Positions 25,605-35,971 are shown, counted from the first letter of the stretch. The stretch is DNA of 64,000 nt from Chitinophagaceae bacterium (GCA_014379345.1 JACMLY010000122.1:1-64000), one strand, 5' to 3'. The notes: generated by a model not told the origin, from the sequence alone. Translations and numbers: made by a program.

Positions 25605-28457
25605 CTAATGAGCCGACAGCCAATTTTCACCTGATCCTATTTCTGCTTCAACAGGCACGTCATTTGGCAGGGGGAGTGCCGAGCGCATGCATTCAATAAT
25701 AATGGGCTGTATAATTTCCGCTTCCTCTTTCAGGGCATCGAACACCAACTCATCGTGCACCTGTAAAATCATTTTTGATTTAAATTTTCTTTCCTGAAAG
25801 ACCTGGTGAATTTTGACCATAGCCAATTTGATCATGTCTGCGGCAGTACCCTGTATGGGCGAATTGATGGCGTTTCGTTCCGCAAATCCACGGATCGTGA
25901 AATTCGCAGAGTTAATATCCCTCAGCCATCGCTTTCTGCCCATTAATGTTTGAACGTATCCATGTTCACGCGCAAAATTGATCGTGTCATCCATGTATTT
26001 CTGAATATTCGCAAATTGCTTTTTGTAATTGTCAATGATCTGCTTAGCTTCTGTGCGAGTGATGCCGAGGTTATCGGCCAATCCAAACGCTCCCTGTCCA
26101 TATATAATTCCAAAATTTACACTTTTGGCTTTGTAGCGCATTTCTTTGGTCACTTCGCCTTCCCCAACGCCGTATACTTTTGCAGCCGTTGCGGTATGAA
26201 TATCTTTTTTTTGTTTGAACGCTTCACCCATGGCGGGGTCTCCGCTGATGGCGGCAACAATCCTCAATTCTATCTGCGAATAATCTGCAGACAATAAGAT
26301 ATGATTTTCGTCGCGCGGAATAAAAGCTTTACGGATCTCTCTACCCCGTTCGGTTCGAACAGGAATATTCTGCAGGTTAGGGTTATTGCTCGACAATCTA
26401 CCGGTAACGGCAACTGCCTGCGCGTACGATGTGTGAACCCTGCCTGTTTTGCGATTTACCATCTCAGGTAATGCATCTACGTAGGTCGATTTCAGCTTTG
26501 TCAGCTCGCGGTAAGTGAGAATTTCATTGGCTATCGTGTTTTGATGAGCAAGTTTTAAAAGAACATCTTCACCGGTAGCATATTGCCCTGTTTTTGTTTT
26601 TTTTGCTTTCGGATCTAGTTGCAATTTTTCAAAAAGAACTTCTCCCAACTGGCGCGGTGATGAAAGGTTGAACCTTACTCCCGCCTGCTGGTACACGCTT
26701 TCTTCGGATTTTTTTGCTTCGATATCCAATTGAAGCGAATATTCTTTCAAAAAATCCATATCCACTCTCACTCCTTCAAATTCCATATCTGCAAGCACTT
26801 TTACCAATGGATTTTCAACCTCGGAAAAAACCCTTTCAACCTCTTTGGTTTTTAATAAGGGCGTAAAACAATGCTTCAGTTGAAAAGTTATATCGGCATC
26901 TTCGGCGGCATAATCTTTAATTTTTTCTATAGGAACATCTTTCATGTTACCCTGGTTCTTTCCTTTTTTTCCAATGAGTTCTTCAATGTGAACCGGTTCA
27001 TAACGAAGGAACTGGTTACTCAGGTTATCCATACTGCGTTTACCATCGGGATCGATCACGTAATGTGCGAGCAGCGTGTCGAAAATATTTCCCTTTAGTT
27101 CATACCCATACCATTTCATCACCAGGATATCATATTTCAGGTTATGTCCGATCCAGGTAATGGTTACATTATTAAAAAGAGGAGAAAAATGCTCCAGCAT
27201 TTTTTTTGTTACATCCTGGTCTGTTGGGAAGGGAATATAATAAGCCTCGGTTTTTTTAAAGGAAAAGCTCATACCGACCAATTCACAGTCATTGGCATCG
27301 ATGCAAGTGGTTTCCGTATCAAAGCAGATTTCCGACTGCCCCATCAATGTGTTCACCAATTGTTTTATTTCATCTTCTGTTTGAGCAAGGTGATAGGCAT
27401 GCGGTGTGTTTTGGATATTTTTTTCGGCAATGATCTCATTGACTGCTTCAAAATCTGTGTCTGCGGCATCATTCGTTTGCGCCTTAAGGTTTTCTACCAC
27501 ATTTCCAAACAGATCCGTTTGTACACCTTGTGGCTGAACGTTCTCGATACCTTTTTTTTGAATGCCTGCAGCCGATTCTGCAAAGTCTTCTCCCAACACT
27601 CTTTTACCTAGAGACTTAAATTCCAACTCCAGGAATATTTCCTTCAGGGCGTCCTTGTTGCATTCGCGGATCTTAAAATCTTCTTCATGAAATTGAACAG
27701 GAACATCGGTAATGATTGTAGCAAGCTTCTTACTCAAGATCGCCATGTCTTTACCATTCCTGATCTTTTCACCCAATGCCCCTTTGATTGTGTCAGCGTT
27801 TTCCAGAATCTTTTCCAGGGTGCCATATTCTGCCAGTAGTTTCGCCGCGGTTTTTTCTCCCACCCCCGGTATTCCCGGAATATTGTCCACTGCATCACCC
27901 ATTAACCCAAGTATGTCTATCACCTGGCTTACATCTTTAATATTCCATTTCGCACAAACTTCTTTTGCCCCCATAATCTCTACAAGACCGCCCTGGTATC
28001 CCGGTTTATAGATAAAAATATTCCCATCAACCAACTGTCCATAATCTTTATCGGGGGTAACCATATACACTTCATATCCTGCATTGGCAGCTTGTTTACT
28101 AAGAGTGCCTATTACATCATCCGCCTCATACCCGTCGTATTCAATTACAGGAATGCAAAATCCTTTGATAATTTTTTTTATGTCGGGCAGGGCCGACATA
28201 AGATCTTCGGGCGCTTCCTGGCGATTGGCCTTGTAATCAACAAAATCGGTATGGCGTGCAGTTGGCGCGTGCGTATCAAAACACACGGCCATATGAGTAG
28301 GTTTCTGATTATTGATCAGGTCTACCAGGGTATTGGTAAATCCGAATTGCGCATTGGTGTTACGTCCATTGGAGGTGATCCGTGGGTTGCGGATCAAAGC
28401 ATAATATGCACGAAAAACAAGCGCCAGTGCATCCAGCAGAAAAAGTTTTTTGCTCAT
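25605..28457 (-). CDS. polA: DNA polymerase I
   Basis: A 950-residue DNA polymerase I, full length. It has the 5'-3' nuclease domain at about 1-300 (FLLDALALVFRAYYAL; GYEADDVIG) and the helix-hairpin-helix GIPGVGEKTAAKLL. A 3'-5' exonuclease domain follows at about 340-540; its carboxylates DTETT, GHNLKYD and YAAEDAD are kept, so proofreading should be active. The polymerase domain at about 550-950 has motif A SADYSQIELRIVA, motif B RYKAKSVNFGIIYGQ and motif C LQVHDELVFD. It fills gaps in replication and excision repair. TAACTTCG at 28469-28462 could be a -7 element, giving a very short leader. uvrB lies upstream on the same strand. Confidence 0.97.
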   Translation of the reverse strand: MSKKLFLLDALALVFRAYYALIRNPRITSNGRNTNAQFGFTNTLVDLINNQKPTHMAVCFDTHAPTARHTDFVDYKANRQEAPEDLMSALPDIKKIIKGFCIPVIEYDGYEADDVIGTLSKQAANAGYEVYMVTPDKDYGQLVDGNIFIYKPGYQGGLVEIMGAKEVCAKWNIKDVSQVIDILGLMGDAVDNIPGIPGVGEKTAAKLLAEYGTLEKILENADTIKGALGEKIRNGKDMAILSKKLATIITDVPVQFHEEDFKIRECNKDALKEIFLELEFKSLGKRVLGEDFAESAAGIQKKGIENVQPQGVQTDLFGNVVENLKAQTNDAADTDFEAVNEIIAEKNIQNTPHAYHLAQTEDEIKQLVNTLMGQSEICFDTETTCIDANDCELVGMSFSFKKTEAYYIPFPTDQDVTKKMLEHFSPLFNNVTITWIGHNLKYDILVMKWYGYELKGNIFDTLLAHYVIDPDGKRSMDNLSNQFLRYEPVHIEELIGKKGKNQGNMKDVPIEKIKDYAAEDADITFQLKHCFTPLLKTKEVERVFSEVENPLVKVLADMEFEGVRVDMDFLKEYSLQLDIEAKKSEESVYQQAGVRFNLSSPRQLGEVLFEKLQLDPKAKKTKTGQYATGEDVLLKLAHQNTIANEILTYRELTKLKSTYVDALPEMVNRKTGRVHTSYAQAVAVTGRLSSNNPNLQNIPVRTERGREIRKAFIPRDENHILLSADYSQIELRIVAAISGDPAMGEAFKQKKDIHTATAAKVYGVGEGEVTKEMRYKAKSVNFGIIYGQGAFGLADNLGITRTEAKQIIDNYKKQFANIQKYMDDTINFAREHGYVQTLMGRKRWLRDINSANFTIRGFAERNAINSPIQGTAADMIKLAMVKIHQVFQERKFKSKMILQVHDELVFDALKEEAEIIQPIIIECMRSALPLPNDVPVEAEIGSGENWLSAH

Positions 28458-28529
28458 GGCCCGAAGTTAGGGAATTCCCTAAGTCAGGATATAAAACAAA
28501 AACCAAGACTTAACAGAAGAACACGACAT

Positions 28530-28715
28530 CTATTTTTTAATGGTAGGATGCGGTTTGGCAGTTAAATCGGTAGCGGGTTTAGGGGCAGATTCTGCAGATG
28601 GCTTTGATCGCAACAAGCCAGCTGGTTTCTCTTTGTAAAAGAAGTTTAGATATATAGCAAAAGCCAGTAATGAAAAGGCAAATAGATTAAACAATTTTCT
28701 GCGAATCCGTTTCAT
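28530..28715 (-). CDS. Small single-pass membrane protein
   Basis: A 61-residue reading frame with a basic N-terminus (MKRIRRKLFN), one hydrophobic helix at about 9-27 (LFAFSLLAFAIYLNFFY) and a Pro/Ala/Lys-rich tail. It could be a small inner-membrane protein with a periplasmic tail. No family is recognised. It ends 72 bases before the polA start and is on the same strand. The coherent topology supports it, the short length weakens it. Confidence 0.5.
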   Translation of the reverse strand: MKRIRRKLFNLFAFSLLAFAIYLNFFYKEKPAGLLRSKPSAESAPKPATDLTAKPHPTIKK

Positions 28716-28845
28716 AAGCTTGGTTTTTAAAGGATTTAGACCTCTATGAAACGCGATAGATCATGTACTTATTTTGCAGTACGGAAAATTACGTGAAAGC
28801 ACATAAAAAATGTTGAAAATACCATCCCTGGAGTAGGACGAGGTG

Positions 28846-28903
28846 GCCACGAATTTCACGAATTTGCTCGAAGAAATCCGTGGTAATTCGTGTAATCCGT
28901 GGC
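28846..28903. repeat. Imperfect inverted repeat (GCCACGAATTTCACGAATT family)
   Basis: Left arm 28846-28864 pairs with 28885-28903 with about two mismatches. The arms read GCCACGAATTTCACGAATT and AATTCGTGTAATCCGTGGC. It ends 24 bases after the end of uvrB on the minus strand. Hairpins of this wording are common between Bacteroidota genes. Confidence 0.8.
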
Positions 28904-28926
28904 AAAAAGTTCTATCCGACCCGGGA

Positions 28927-30966
28927 TCACTTTTTAATTGCTTCAAGCTTTTTTTTCAGGGCAAACATTTCATCACGAAGCCTTGCAGCTTCCATAAAAT
29001 CAAGATCGCGGGCAGCTTTTTCCATGTCCTTCTTTATCCTGCTTACCGCTTTTTCCAGTTGGGGGATGGTTTGATAGGTTTCCTGTTCTTCTGCAGCAAC
29101 GGTTACAAGCTCTCCATCAGGTGCTACGGCATATGGATTCTTGGGATCATAACCCTTAATGTCTAACACCGAAGTTTGCGCAAATACCTGTTCTTTGCTC
29201 TTGATGACAGTAGTTGGTGTGATATTGTGTTCAATATTGTAGGATACCTGTTTTTCTCTTCTTCGCGACGTTTCATCGATTGTACGCTGCATGCTCTCAG
29301 TCATTTTATCCGCGTAAAAGATAACGAGGCCGTCTACATTTCTCGCAGCACGGCCGGCGGTCTGCGTCAGAGATCTTTCGTTCCGTAAAAAACCTTCCTT
29401 ATCTGCATCCAGAATTGCAACCAAAGAAACCTCCGGCAGGTCCAGCCCTTCCCGTAGCAAATTCACGCCTACCAACACATCAATTTCACCCAAACGGAGT
29501 TGTCGCAGGATCTCAACTCTTTCTAATGTCTCCACTTCACTATGGATATACTTCGACTTGATATTGATCCGATGAAGATATTTATTCATTTCTTCTGCCA
29601 TTCGCTTCGTAAGAGTTGTTACCAGTACCCGGTCTCCCTTTTTAATACGTTTATCGATTTCATCAAGCAGGTCGTCAATCTGGTTAACGCTGGGACGAAT
29701 TTCTATAGGCGGATCGAGCAGGCCTGTGGGTCGCACTACCTGTTCTATCACTACGCCCCCTGTTTTTTCCAGTTCAAAATCACCGGGGGTAGCCGAAACA
29801 AAAACAGTCTGGCTAAGCATTGATTCAAATTCATGGAAATTCAGCGGGCGGTTATCCAATGCAGAAGGAAGCCTGAAGCCGTAATCTACCAATACGAGTT
29901 TTCTGCTCCTGTCTCCGCCGTACATTCCACTCACCTGTGGAATGGTCTGATGGCTTTCGTCAATGACACACAAAAAATCTTTTGGAAAATAATCCAGCAA
30001 ACAAAATGGTCTCGACCCCGGGTTTCGCCTATCAAAGAACCGTGAGTAATTCTCCACTCCATTACAATAACCCAATTCCCTGATCATTTCTACATCGTAA
30101 TTCACTCTCTCACTCAATCTTTGTGCTTCAATAAATTTCCCTACGCTTTTAAAATATTCCACCTGTGCAGCCATTTCATCCTGTATTTCATACAAGACCT
30201 GATGCAGCATATCCTTCGGCGCCAGGTATAAGTTAGCAGGGAAGATGGCGGCATTATCCATTTTAGTGATACGCTTGCCTGATTGTACATCAATACTTTC
30301 AATTTCTTCGATCTCATCTCCAAAAAAACTGATCCTGTAACCATAATCCAGGTATGGAAGGTTAATATCTATCGTGTCGCCCTTTACGCGGAACGAGCCT
30401 CTTCCAAATTCCCCCTGGCTCCTGGTGTATAATGAATTTACAAGTGCATGTAAAAATCCCTGCCGGGATATTGTCTGCTTTGGCTGGATTCGAATGATCC
30501 CATTTTCGTATTCTGTTGGGTTACCGATCCCATAAATACAACTCACGGAAGCAACTACAATAATATCACGCCGTCCGCTGAGCAATTGAGAAGTTGCCTG
30601 CAGCCGGAGTTTGTCCAACTCCTCATTGATGGATTGATCTTTTTCGATGTATGTATCACTGACCGGCATATAGGCCTCGGGCTGGTAATAATCGTAATAA
30701 CTCACAAAATACCCTACCGCATTGTCAGGAAAAAATTGTTTAAACTCTCCATACAGCTGAGCTACAAGGGTTTTATTATGGGTCAGCACCAAGGTGGGCT
30801 TCTGTACATCCCGTATAACATTTGCCATAGTAAATGTTTTTCCCGAACCTGTAACGCCCAGCAAGGTCATGTACTTTTCGCCTTGCAGTATTGCTTCTGT
30901 CAGTTGCTGTATGGCTTCAGGCTGATCACCTGCGGGCTGATATGGAGTATGTAATTGAAATGGCAT
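28927..30966 (-). CDS. uvrB: Excinuclease ABC subunit B
   Basis: A 679-residue UvrB, the damage-verifying helicase of nucleotide excision repair, working with UvrA and UvrC in the cytoplasm. Walker A GVTGSGKTF lies near 38-46, and the damage-probing beta-hairpin is within YFVSYYDYYQPEAYMP. DESHQTIPQVSGMYGGD is the Walker B region. Helicase motifs V/VI are GVNLLREGLDLPE and QTAGRAARN. The C-terminal UVR motif (residues about 640-675, AARDLDFMEAARLRDEM) contacts UvrC. TTAATTTG just upstream of the ATG is a weak -7 match. uvrA and uvrC are not in this window. Confidence 0.97.
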   Translation of the reverse strand: MPFQLHTPYQPAGDQPEAIQQLTEAILQGEKYMTLLGVTGSGKTFTMANVIRDVQKPTLVLTHNKTLVAQLYGEFKQFFPDNAVGYFVSYYDYYQPEAYMPVSDTYIEKDQSINEELDKLRLQATSQLLSGRRDIIVVASVSCIYGIGNPTEYENGIIRIQPKQTISRQGFLHALVNSLYTRSQGEFGRGSFRVKGDTIDINLPYLDYGYRISFFGDEIEEIESIDVQSGKRITKMDNAAIFPANLYLAPKDMLHQVLYEIQDEMAAQVEYFKSVGKFIEAQRLSERVNYDVEMIRELGYCNGVENYSRFFDRRNPGSRPFCLLDYFPKDFLCVIDESHQTIPQVSGMYGGDRSRKLVLVDYGFRLPSALDNRPLNFHEFESMLSQTVFVSATPGDFELEKTGGVVIEQVVRPTGLLDPPIEIRPSVNQIDDLLDEIDKRIKKGDRVLVTTLTKRMAEEMNKYLHRINIKSKYIHSEVETLERVEILRQLRLGEIDVLVGVNLLREGLDLPEVSLVAILDADKEGFLRNERSLTQTAGRAARNVDGLVIFYADKMTESMQRTIDETSRRREKQVSYNIEHNITPTTVIKSKEQVFAQTSVLDIKGYDPKNPYAVAPDGELVTVAAEEQETYQTIPQLEKAVSRIKKDMEKAARDLDFMEAARLRDEMFALKKKLEAIKK

Positions 30967-31020
30967 ATTGAAATGATGAAACCTGCAAATTAACCGAATT
31001 TATTACACGGCAACGAGATA

Positions 31021-33459
31021 CTAATTTGCTTCTGCATCCCTTTTATTTCTGACGGCCTTTCTAAAGGGATCCCAGCTGATTTTGAGCTTGCCATCATCGC
31101 CCGTTTTTGCCCTTACCCTTATACTGGGCCCGTGATTTATGTCGGAACTGATTAAGTCGATACTATCATTCTTTTTTAATACGTTTCGGATGGGGAACTT
31201 AATGCTCATGTCAGTCCCCTTCTTTACATCATAAATACCTTCAGCAAATAAAATGAGCGCAGTGGAGCGGATTTCCATTTTGTTAATGATGAATGCCGTG
31301 CCTTTCACTTCCAGGCGATTTTTTAAATCCGCAAACCGTATGGAAGAAAAATCCTGTTTTTTAAAAACGGAGGCAGAGATCTTTTCCAAGGGTTCAAAAT
31401 GATTCAGTTCTCCATTTTCGACCAAAAAATCGATTGAGCCAGACATGCTCTCAGGTATTACTTCTGCCTGGTTGGTAATGGCGGTGTTCACATTCACGGT
31501 GGCAGATATGATCCCTTTCAGATTCTTATTAGTAATTGCATCCTGTCCAAAATCTCCAAATGAATGGAAGAGGATCGGAATGTCCATTTTATTCAATGTT
31601 GAATTCAAAAAAACCGCATTGCTATTCACTCCTTCAGTGACTGTCCCCTGCATTTTCATGGAGCCATTCGCATGTCCGAACGAAACATTTCTGAGGTCTA
31701 TCGTGTTACTGGTTAACACTACCTGGGCATCTACCTGCTTTGCATCAAACTTTTTGTAGTTCATCTTTGGGGTGGTAAGCGTAATAAAAACATCCCCGTC
31801 AGTAAACATCTTATCTATCTTACCTGCGGTTTGCTTAACCTTATCGTTGGCCGCTCTTTGAGAAGTTTGAATATTTCTTCGATTCAAAAAACTGATAAAA
31901 TCTTTCAAATGCAATTGGGGTGAATAAACATTCCAGTGCAAGGAGAGTTTTTCAGGACTTATATCAAGCATTGAAAGAAAATTTTTCGCATCTCCATTCA
32001 TCATCAATTCGGTATCGCCCGTGCGTGCTTTGAGTTTTTTTACCAACAGATCTTTATCCCTGAACAAAAAGGTGCCGGTGCATTGTGATAAGGTCACATT
32101 CCTGGGTAAATATTTTACCGTAGCATTATCGATCGTAATAGCTCCATTGATCCCGGCGTTGACGCTGTCGCGGCCTGAGATCGGCCCTTTAAAAAAAACA
32201 TCTATATCGCCATTTCCTTTAACAAATTGAAGAGTGGTGCTGCCGGTCAATTCATTCAGGGCAGTTAAACTGAATGATGAGCTGAGATCACATTCCAGAT
32301 ATGGATTTTTGAGATTACTGACCTTAATATGTTTTGAACGGAAAGGAATTTTCTTAAATTGGGCGCTGAAGTTGATGAATTCCAGGAGGGAATTGAAATC
32401 CAGACGTGGATTGCCGGTAGCAAGCTCATTATTAAATTTTGCCTGGAAAGAACAATTGGTGAAAGTTCCTCCCGGTGTTGTAATGGTATTGTCGTTTACA
32501 GTCATTTCGATGTTTACAAGCGGCAAGAATTTATACCTTGTTAAACCCGATATGTTGACCTGTACCGCAACCGGTTTTTCCATGGTAAATGGACTTATTT
32601 TCCGGCGCATACTATCCTGAAGCATTTCTACTGCTTTATTAAAATTTAAGTTTTTCGAAGAAATGTTGAGGATAAAATCCCGCTGTGCAGAGTCTACCGA
32701 AAACTCGCCGGTGAGATTGAATTTTTCCTGGTCGATCAGGAGGGCGATATCTGAGAATGATAATTTCTTTTTTACGCGGTCTATAACGACCTGAAATTCC
32801 CCGCTGACATTTTTATTTTTCAGGTAGCTGCCTTTTTCCGTATTGAATGACAGGGAATTTACAAGCATGTCTGTAGAGATATCGAAAGTTTCCGAGTGGT
32901 TGTTATTTGTACCGTTGATGTCAAGTTCGCGCAGCGTAAAATGATGAAATTTCTGGCGTGAAGGGTTCTCGAAAATAAGCTCTGAATTCTTCAGTTCAAT
33001 TTCGGGTATTGAGGATGGTTCTTCCTTTTTTTTATGCTTGTCGGATCTTAAAATATACTGGTTATTGTAATCAGTGCTATCGGCAAAAAGGTGCAGCCTC
33101 CCGTTTGTTATAATTATTTTGCCTATTCCGCGGTTTTTGTTGAATAACCCGAGGGGGCTTAACCGCAGGTATATGTTTTTTGCAGAAAAAAATGTTTTGT
33201 TGTGAGCTTTCCAAAGGCTGTCTTTAACAATAATATTGGACAATTCAAGGGATATGAACGGAAATGTCTTGAATAAGCTCGCAGATAGATCGCCAATGGT
33301 GTTTTCTGCTCTTGTCTTTTCGGTTATCCGCGAAGATATTTTTGAGATGAGATCAGCTTTATTATAGCGGATATAGGCCCATATTCCGACCCATGCTATT
33401 AATAACAGCAGTATTATTACGACAAGGGAACGAAGGCTATATCTTACCAGTTTTTTCAC
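31021..33459 (-). CDS. AsmA-family envelope protein
   Basis: An 812-residue protein with one N-terminal membrane helix (LRSLVVIILLLLIAWVGIWAY). A long beta-rich repeat-groove region follows, typical of AsmA-like bridge proteins: IGDLSASLFKTFPFISLELSN early, and SGSIDFLVENGELNHFEPLE with LKGTAFIINKMEI-like ends late. AsmA proteins span the periplasm and are tied to lipid transport to the outer membrane. The frame opens at 33588, but the first 43 residues look unlike a signal region. A GTG at 33459 gives MKKLVRYSLRSL directly before the helix, so I chose it. It is flanked by uvrB downstream and divergent from the T9SS protein gene. Confidence 0.78.
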   Translation of the reverse strand: MKKLVRYSLRSLVVIILLLLIAWVGIWAYIRYNKADLISKISSRITEKTRAENTIGDLSASLFKTFPFISLELSNIIVKDSLWKAHNKTFFSAKNIYLRLSPLGLFNKNRGIGKIIITNGRLHLFADSTDYNNQYILRSDKHKKKEEPSSIPEIELKNSELIFENPSRQKFHHFTLRELDINGTNNNHSETFDISTDMLVNSLSFNTEKGSYLKNKNVSGEFQVVIDRVKKKLSFSDIALLIDQEKFNLTGEFSVDSAQRDFILNISSKNLNFNKAVEMLQDSMRRKISPFTMEKPVAVQVNISGLTRYKFLPLVNIEMTVNDNTITTPGGTFTNCSFQAKFNNELATGNPRLDFNSLLEFINFSAQFKKIPFRSKHIKVSNLKNPYLECDLSSSFSLTALNELTGSTTLQFVKGNGDIDVFFKGPISGRDSVNAGINGAITIDNATVKYLPRNVTLSQCTGTFLFRDKDLLVKKLKARTGDTELMMNGDAKNFLSMLDISPEKLSLHWNVYSPQLHLKDFISFLNRRNIQTSQRAANDKVKQTAGKIDKMFTDGDVFITLTTPKMNYKKFDAKQVDAQVVLTSNTIDLRNVSFGHANGSMKMQGTVTEGVNSNAVFLNSTLNKMDIPILFHSFGDFGQDAITNKNLKGIISATVNVNTAITNQAEVIPESMSGSIDFLVENGELNHFEPLEKISASVFKKQDFSSIRFADLKNRLEVKGTAFIINKMEIRSTALILFAEGIYDVKKGTDMSIKFPIRNVLKKNDSIDLISSDINHGPSIRVRAKTGDDGKLKISWDPFRKAVRNKRDAEAN

Positions 33460-33746
33460 TATATCAGATGAATTAAGAAACAAGAACGAAGCAAGGGATA
33501 CTATGAAAAAATTGCGCCGTGAAGTTTCGTCAATCCTTCTATTAAGACAGCAGGAATAGTCGTGAAATGTACATGGCTCATCTTTCATTCATGGAGAGGT
33601 GAAAACATAGTATTTATGAATACTAATGGGAGACAACGGTAGCCCGTACAGTAAAGAAATTGACGATCAAGGGTTAAGGATTTGGTTTTCCACATATAGG
33701 CATGAATTTTGTGGATAACCCAAGATTTTACTACCCATTAGATTTT

Positions 33747-34367
33747 ATGAAGAGATTGATACTGCTTTGCTTTGTAAGCATGCTTACACCTGTATGCTAT
33801 GCTCAATATGCAGGATTGTTTCATCCTGCCATTTCTAATTTAGCCAAGGAGCCGAAAAATATCGTAACAGATTTTATTTATTCGTTGAAGGGAAATACAA
33901 AAATTCATTTGCAATGGAAAGTTGCGAGTGTGGATATGGTTGACTTTTTTTCTATCGAACGAAGTGCAAACGGCCGGGATTTTGAAATGATAGAAGTGGT
34001 GAAATTATTGTCGAATAATAAGTTTGAGTTTATTGATGAGTCTCCTTTGCCAGGCAAAAGCTTTTACCGTATCCGAACCTCGCTAAGGGGAAAGGCTTTG
34101 TATTCACATCCTCTTACTGTATATATGGGCAATGATCTTTCTTTTAAATTTTATCCCAACCCAGCCGACAATATACTGATCGTCAGATCAGATATACCTA
34201 TCGATGTACAAATCGCCGATGCTTCAGGAGAGGTTCGCATTAACCAGTACAGGGTACTGGGACTTCAAACCATCAACGTTTCAACTTTGGAAAAAGGAAT
34301 TTATATGATCCGTTTTACCAATAAGGTATCAAACACGGTCAGTATTGAGAAATTGTTTAAGAATTAA
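33747..34367 (+). CDS. Exported protein with type IX secretion sorting domain
   Basis: A 206-residue protein with signal peptide MKRLILLCFVSMLTPVCYAQ. A fibronectin-like region sits at about 40-115 (LQWKVASVDMVDFFSIERSA; FYRIRTSLRGK). A C-terminal type A sorting domain follows: FKFYPNPADNILIV, then VLGLQTINVSTLEKGIYMIRF. Such domains send proteins through the type IX secretion system to the cell surface. No catalytic domain is present, so it may be an adhesin or structural protein. The frame opens at 33702; the ATG at 33747 starts the signal peptide. A strong terminator follows at 34474-34510. Confidence 0.82.
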   Translation: MKRLILLCFVSMLTPVCYAQYAGLFHPAISNLAKEPKNIVTDFIYSLKGNTKIHLQWKVASVDMVDFFSIERSANGRDFEMIEVVKLLSNNKFEFIDESPLPGKSFYRIRTSLRGKALYSHPLTVYMGNDLSFKFYPNPADNILIVRSDIPIDVQIADASGEVRINQYRVLGLQTINVSTLEKGIYMIRFTNKVSNTVSIEKLFKN

Positions 34368-34473
34368 ACAGTCCGGTAACGTATATATACGCAATTGTAA
34401 AATACAGTTGTATATATCGGAATAGGCCCTTATTTTTACAACGGTTTTTCATAGGATATTGGATTTTAAAAAC

Positions 34474-34510
34474 GGGGTTGAATTTCTATTCAGACCCCTT
34501 TTTTATTTTT
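34474..34510 (+). terminator. Rho-independent terminator
   Basis: GGGGTTGAAT (34474-34483) pairs with ATTCAGACCCC (34488-34498) with one bulged G and a four-base loop. A run of Ts with a single A follows to 34510. It ends the T9SS-protein gene. Confidence 0.8.
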
Positions 34511-34522
34511 GGTATGCATGGC

Positions 34523-34552
34523 AAAAAAAAGGCTCCCATTACAGAAGCCTTT
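34523..34552 (-). terminator. recA terminator
   Basis: On the minus strand AAAGGCT (34552-34546) pairs with AGCCTTT (34534-34528) around an 11-base loop, and a run of eight Ts begins inside the right arm. It starts 24 bases after the recA stop. Confidence 0.75.
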
Positions 34553-34575
34553 ATAGTATTTACTACCCCGAAATC

Positions 34576-35577
34576 TTATGCAGCCTGCATTTCTTTTATC
34601 TTTTCACGGATCTTGACTTCTATTTCATTGGCCAGTTCAGGGTTATCCTGCAACAATTGCTTCACAGTATCCCTTCCCTGCCCTAATTTGTCGCTATTAT
34701 AACTGAACCAGCTGCCGCTTTTTTGAACAATTCCTAATTCTACGCCCATATCGAGTATTTCGCCTGTTTTTGAAATGCCCTCGCCGAAAACAATATCAAA
34801 TTCTGCACTTCGAAAAGGAGGGGCTACTTTATTCTTTACCACTTTCACTTTAACCCTGTTACCCACGGCCTCATCTCCATCCTTGATCTGAGCCATTCGG
34901 CGTATATCCAGGCGTACAGAAGCATAGAATTTAAGAGCGTTTCCACCGGTGGTTGTTTCCGGGTTGCCGAACATAACACCGATCTTTTCGCGCAACTGGT
35001 TAATAAAAATGCAGATCGTATTTGTTTTACTGATCGTAGCGGTCAGTTTTCTAAGAGCCTGTGACATTAGCCGGGCCTGTAAACCCATTTTGGTATCTCC
35101 CATTTCTCCCTCCAGTTCACCCTTAGGTACCAGGGCCGCTACTGAATCTATCACCACAACATCCAAAGCACCGGATAAGATCAAACGATCTGCGATCTCG
35201 AGGCCCTGTTCTCCATAATCCGGTTGTGATATAAGTAGATTGTCGACATCAACACCCAACTTTTTAGCATAAGAACTGTCAAAGGCATGTTCGGCATCAA
35301 CAATAGCACACATACCCCCCTTTTTCTGCGCCTCAGCTATAACGTGTATGGCTACAGTGGTTTTGCCTGAGGACTCCGGTCCGTAGATCTCAATGATCCT
35401 GCCACGCGGAAGGCCCCCAACGCCTAATGCTACATCCAATCCGATGGAACCGGTGGAAACCACTTCCATGGGATCCGTCGATTTTTCATTCATCATCATC
35501 ACGCTTCCTTTACCAAAGTCTTTTTCAATTTTATCTATTGTAAGCTTAAGCGCTTTGAGCTTTTCGGTGTTTGACAT
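34576..35577 (-). CDS. recA: Recombinase RecA
   Basis: A 333-residue RecA, the ATP-dependent strand-exchange protein of homologous recombination. Walker [10 protein letters not shown] lies near 66-74, and the Walker B region is [20 protein letters not shown]. Loop L1 includes [20 protein letters not shown], and loop L2 is in [20 protein letters not shown]. The C-terminal acidic tail of proteobacterial RecA is mostly absent, and the chain ends KEMQAA. It is monocistronic: a promoter-like TACATTTG lies at 35616-35609 and a terminator follows the stop. Confidence 0.98.
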   Translation of the reverse strand: MSNTEKLKALKLTIDKIEKDFGKGSVMMMNEKSTDPMEVVSTGSIGLDVALGVGGLPRGRIIEIYGPESSGKTTVAIHVIAEAQKKGGMCAIVDAEHAFDSSYAKKLGVDVDNLLISQPDYGEQGLEIADRLILSGALDVVVIDSVAALVPKGELEGEMGDTKMGLQARLMSQALRKLTATISKTNTICIFINQLREKIGVMFGNPETTTGGNALKFYASVRLDIRRMAQIKDGDEAVGNRVKVKVVKNKVAPPFRSAEFDIVFGEGISKTGEILDMGVELGIVQKSGSWFSYNSDKLGQGRDTVKQLLQDNPELANEIEVKIREKIKEMQAA

Positions 35578-35971
35578 GTTTTATATTTTAATCAAAATTA
35601 TCATTTGCCAAATGTAGAGAAAATTATCTTATTAACACTAATAATTTTAGTATAATTAAACTAATTATTTTGGTGATATTGTTTTTCACGGGTCTTTATT
35701 AAATAACTGCTGCGGATTAGCAGACAGGCTTCAGTTGCAAACTAGTCAGAACTGTTTAAAGACGTCTGATTAAAATATCCCAATTGAACGTTTTTTTCTG
35801 GAACGAAGAATGTTTCGAAACTCCGGCAACTCATAAAATACCTGCCTTCGTCTTATTTTCCTTGGTGTCTTGGTCTTGGTGTCTTCGTGGCATTTTTTTG
35901 TCCAAAGCAACCCAAAATAGAACACGAACCTCATAACAACTGATTTTATATCTTCGTATAAATTATTTATC
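35578..35971. other. Gene-free stretch upstream of recA and the DUF4920 gene
   Basis: Between divergent genes. It holds the recA promoter-like element, an AT-rich segment (35617-35670), and a single arm of the CTTGGTGTCTTCGTGGCA repeat at 35861-35892. A second -7-like TATCTTCG lies at 35949-35956, just before the ATG at 35972. A minus frame across 35770-36036 has no protein character. No RNA gene seen. Confidence 0.55.
35609..35616 (-). promoter_or_regulatory. Putative recA -7 promoter element
   Basis: TACATTTG on the minus strand matches TAnnTTTG and lies 31 bases before the recA ATG. No TTG is found at the standard distance upstream, only GTTAA, so the -33 part is weak. Confidence 0.45.
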
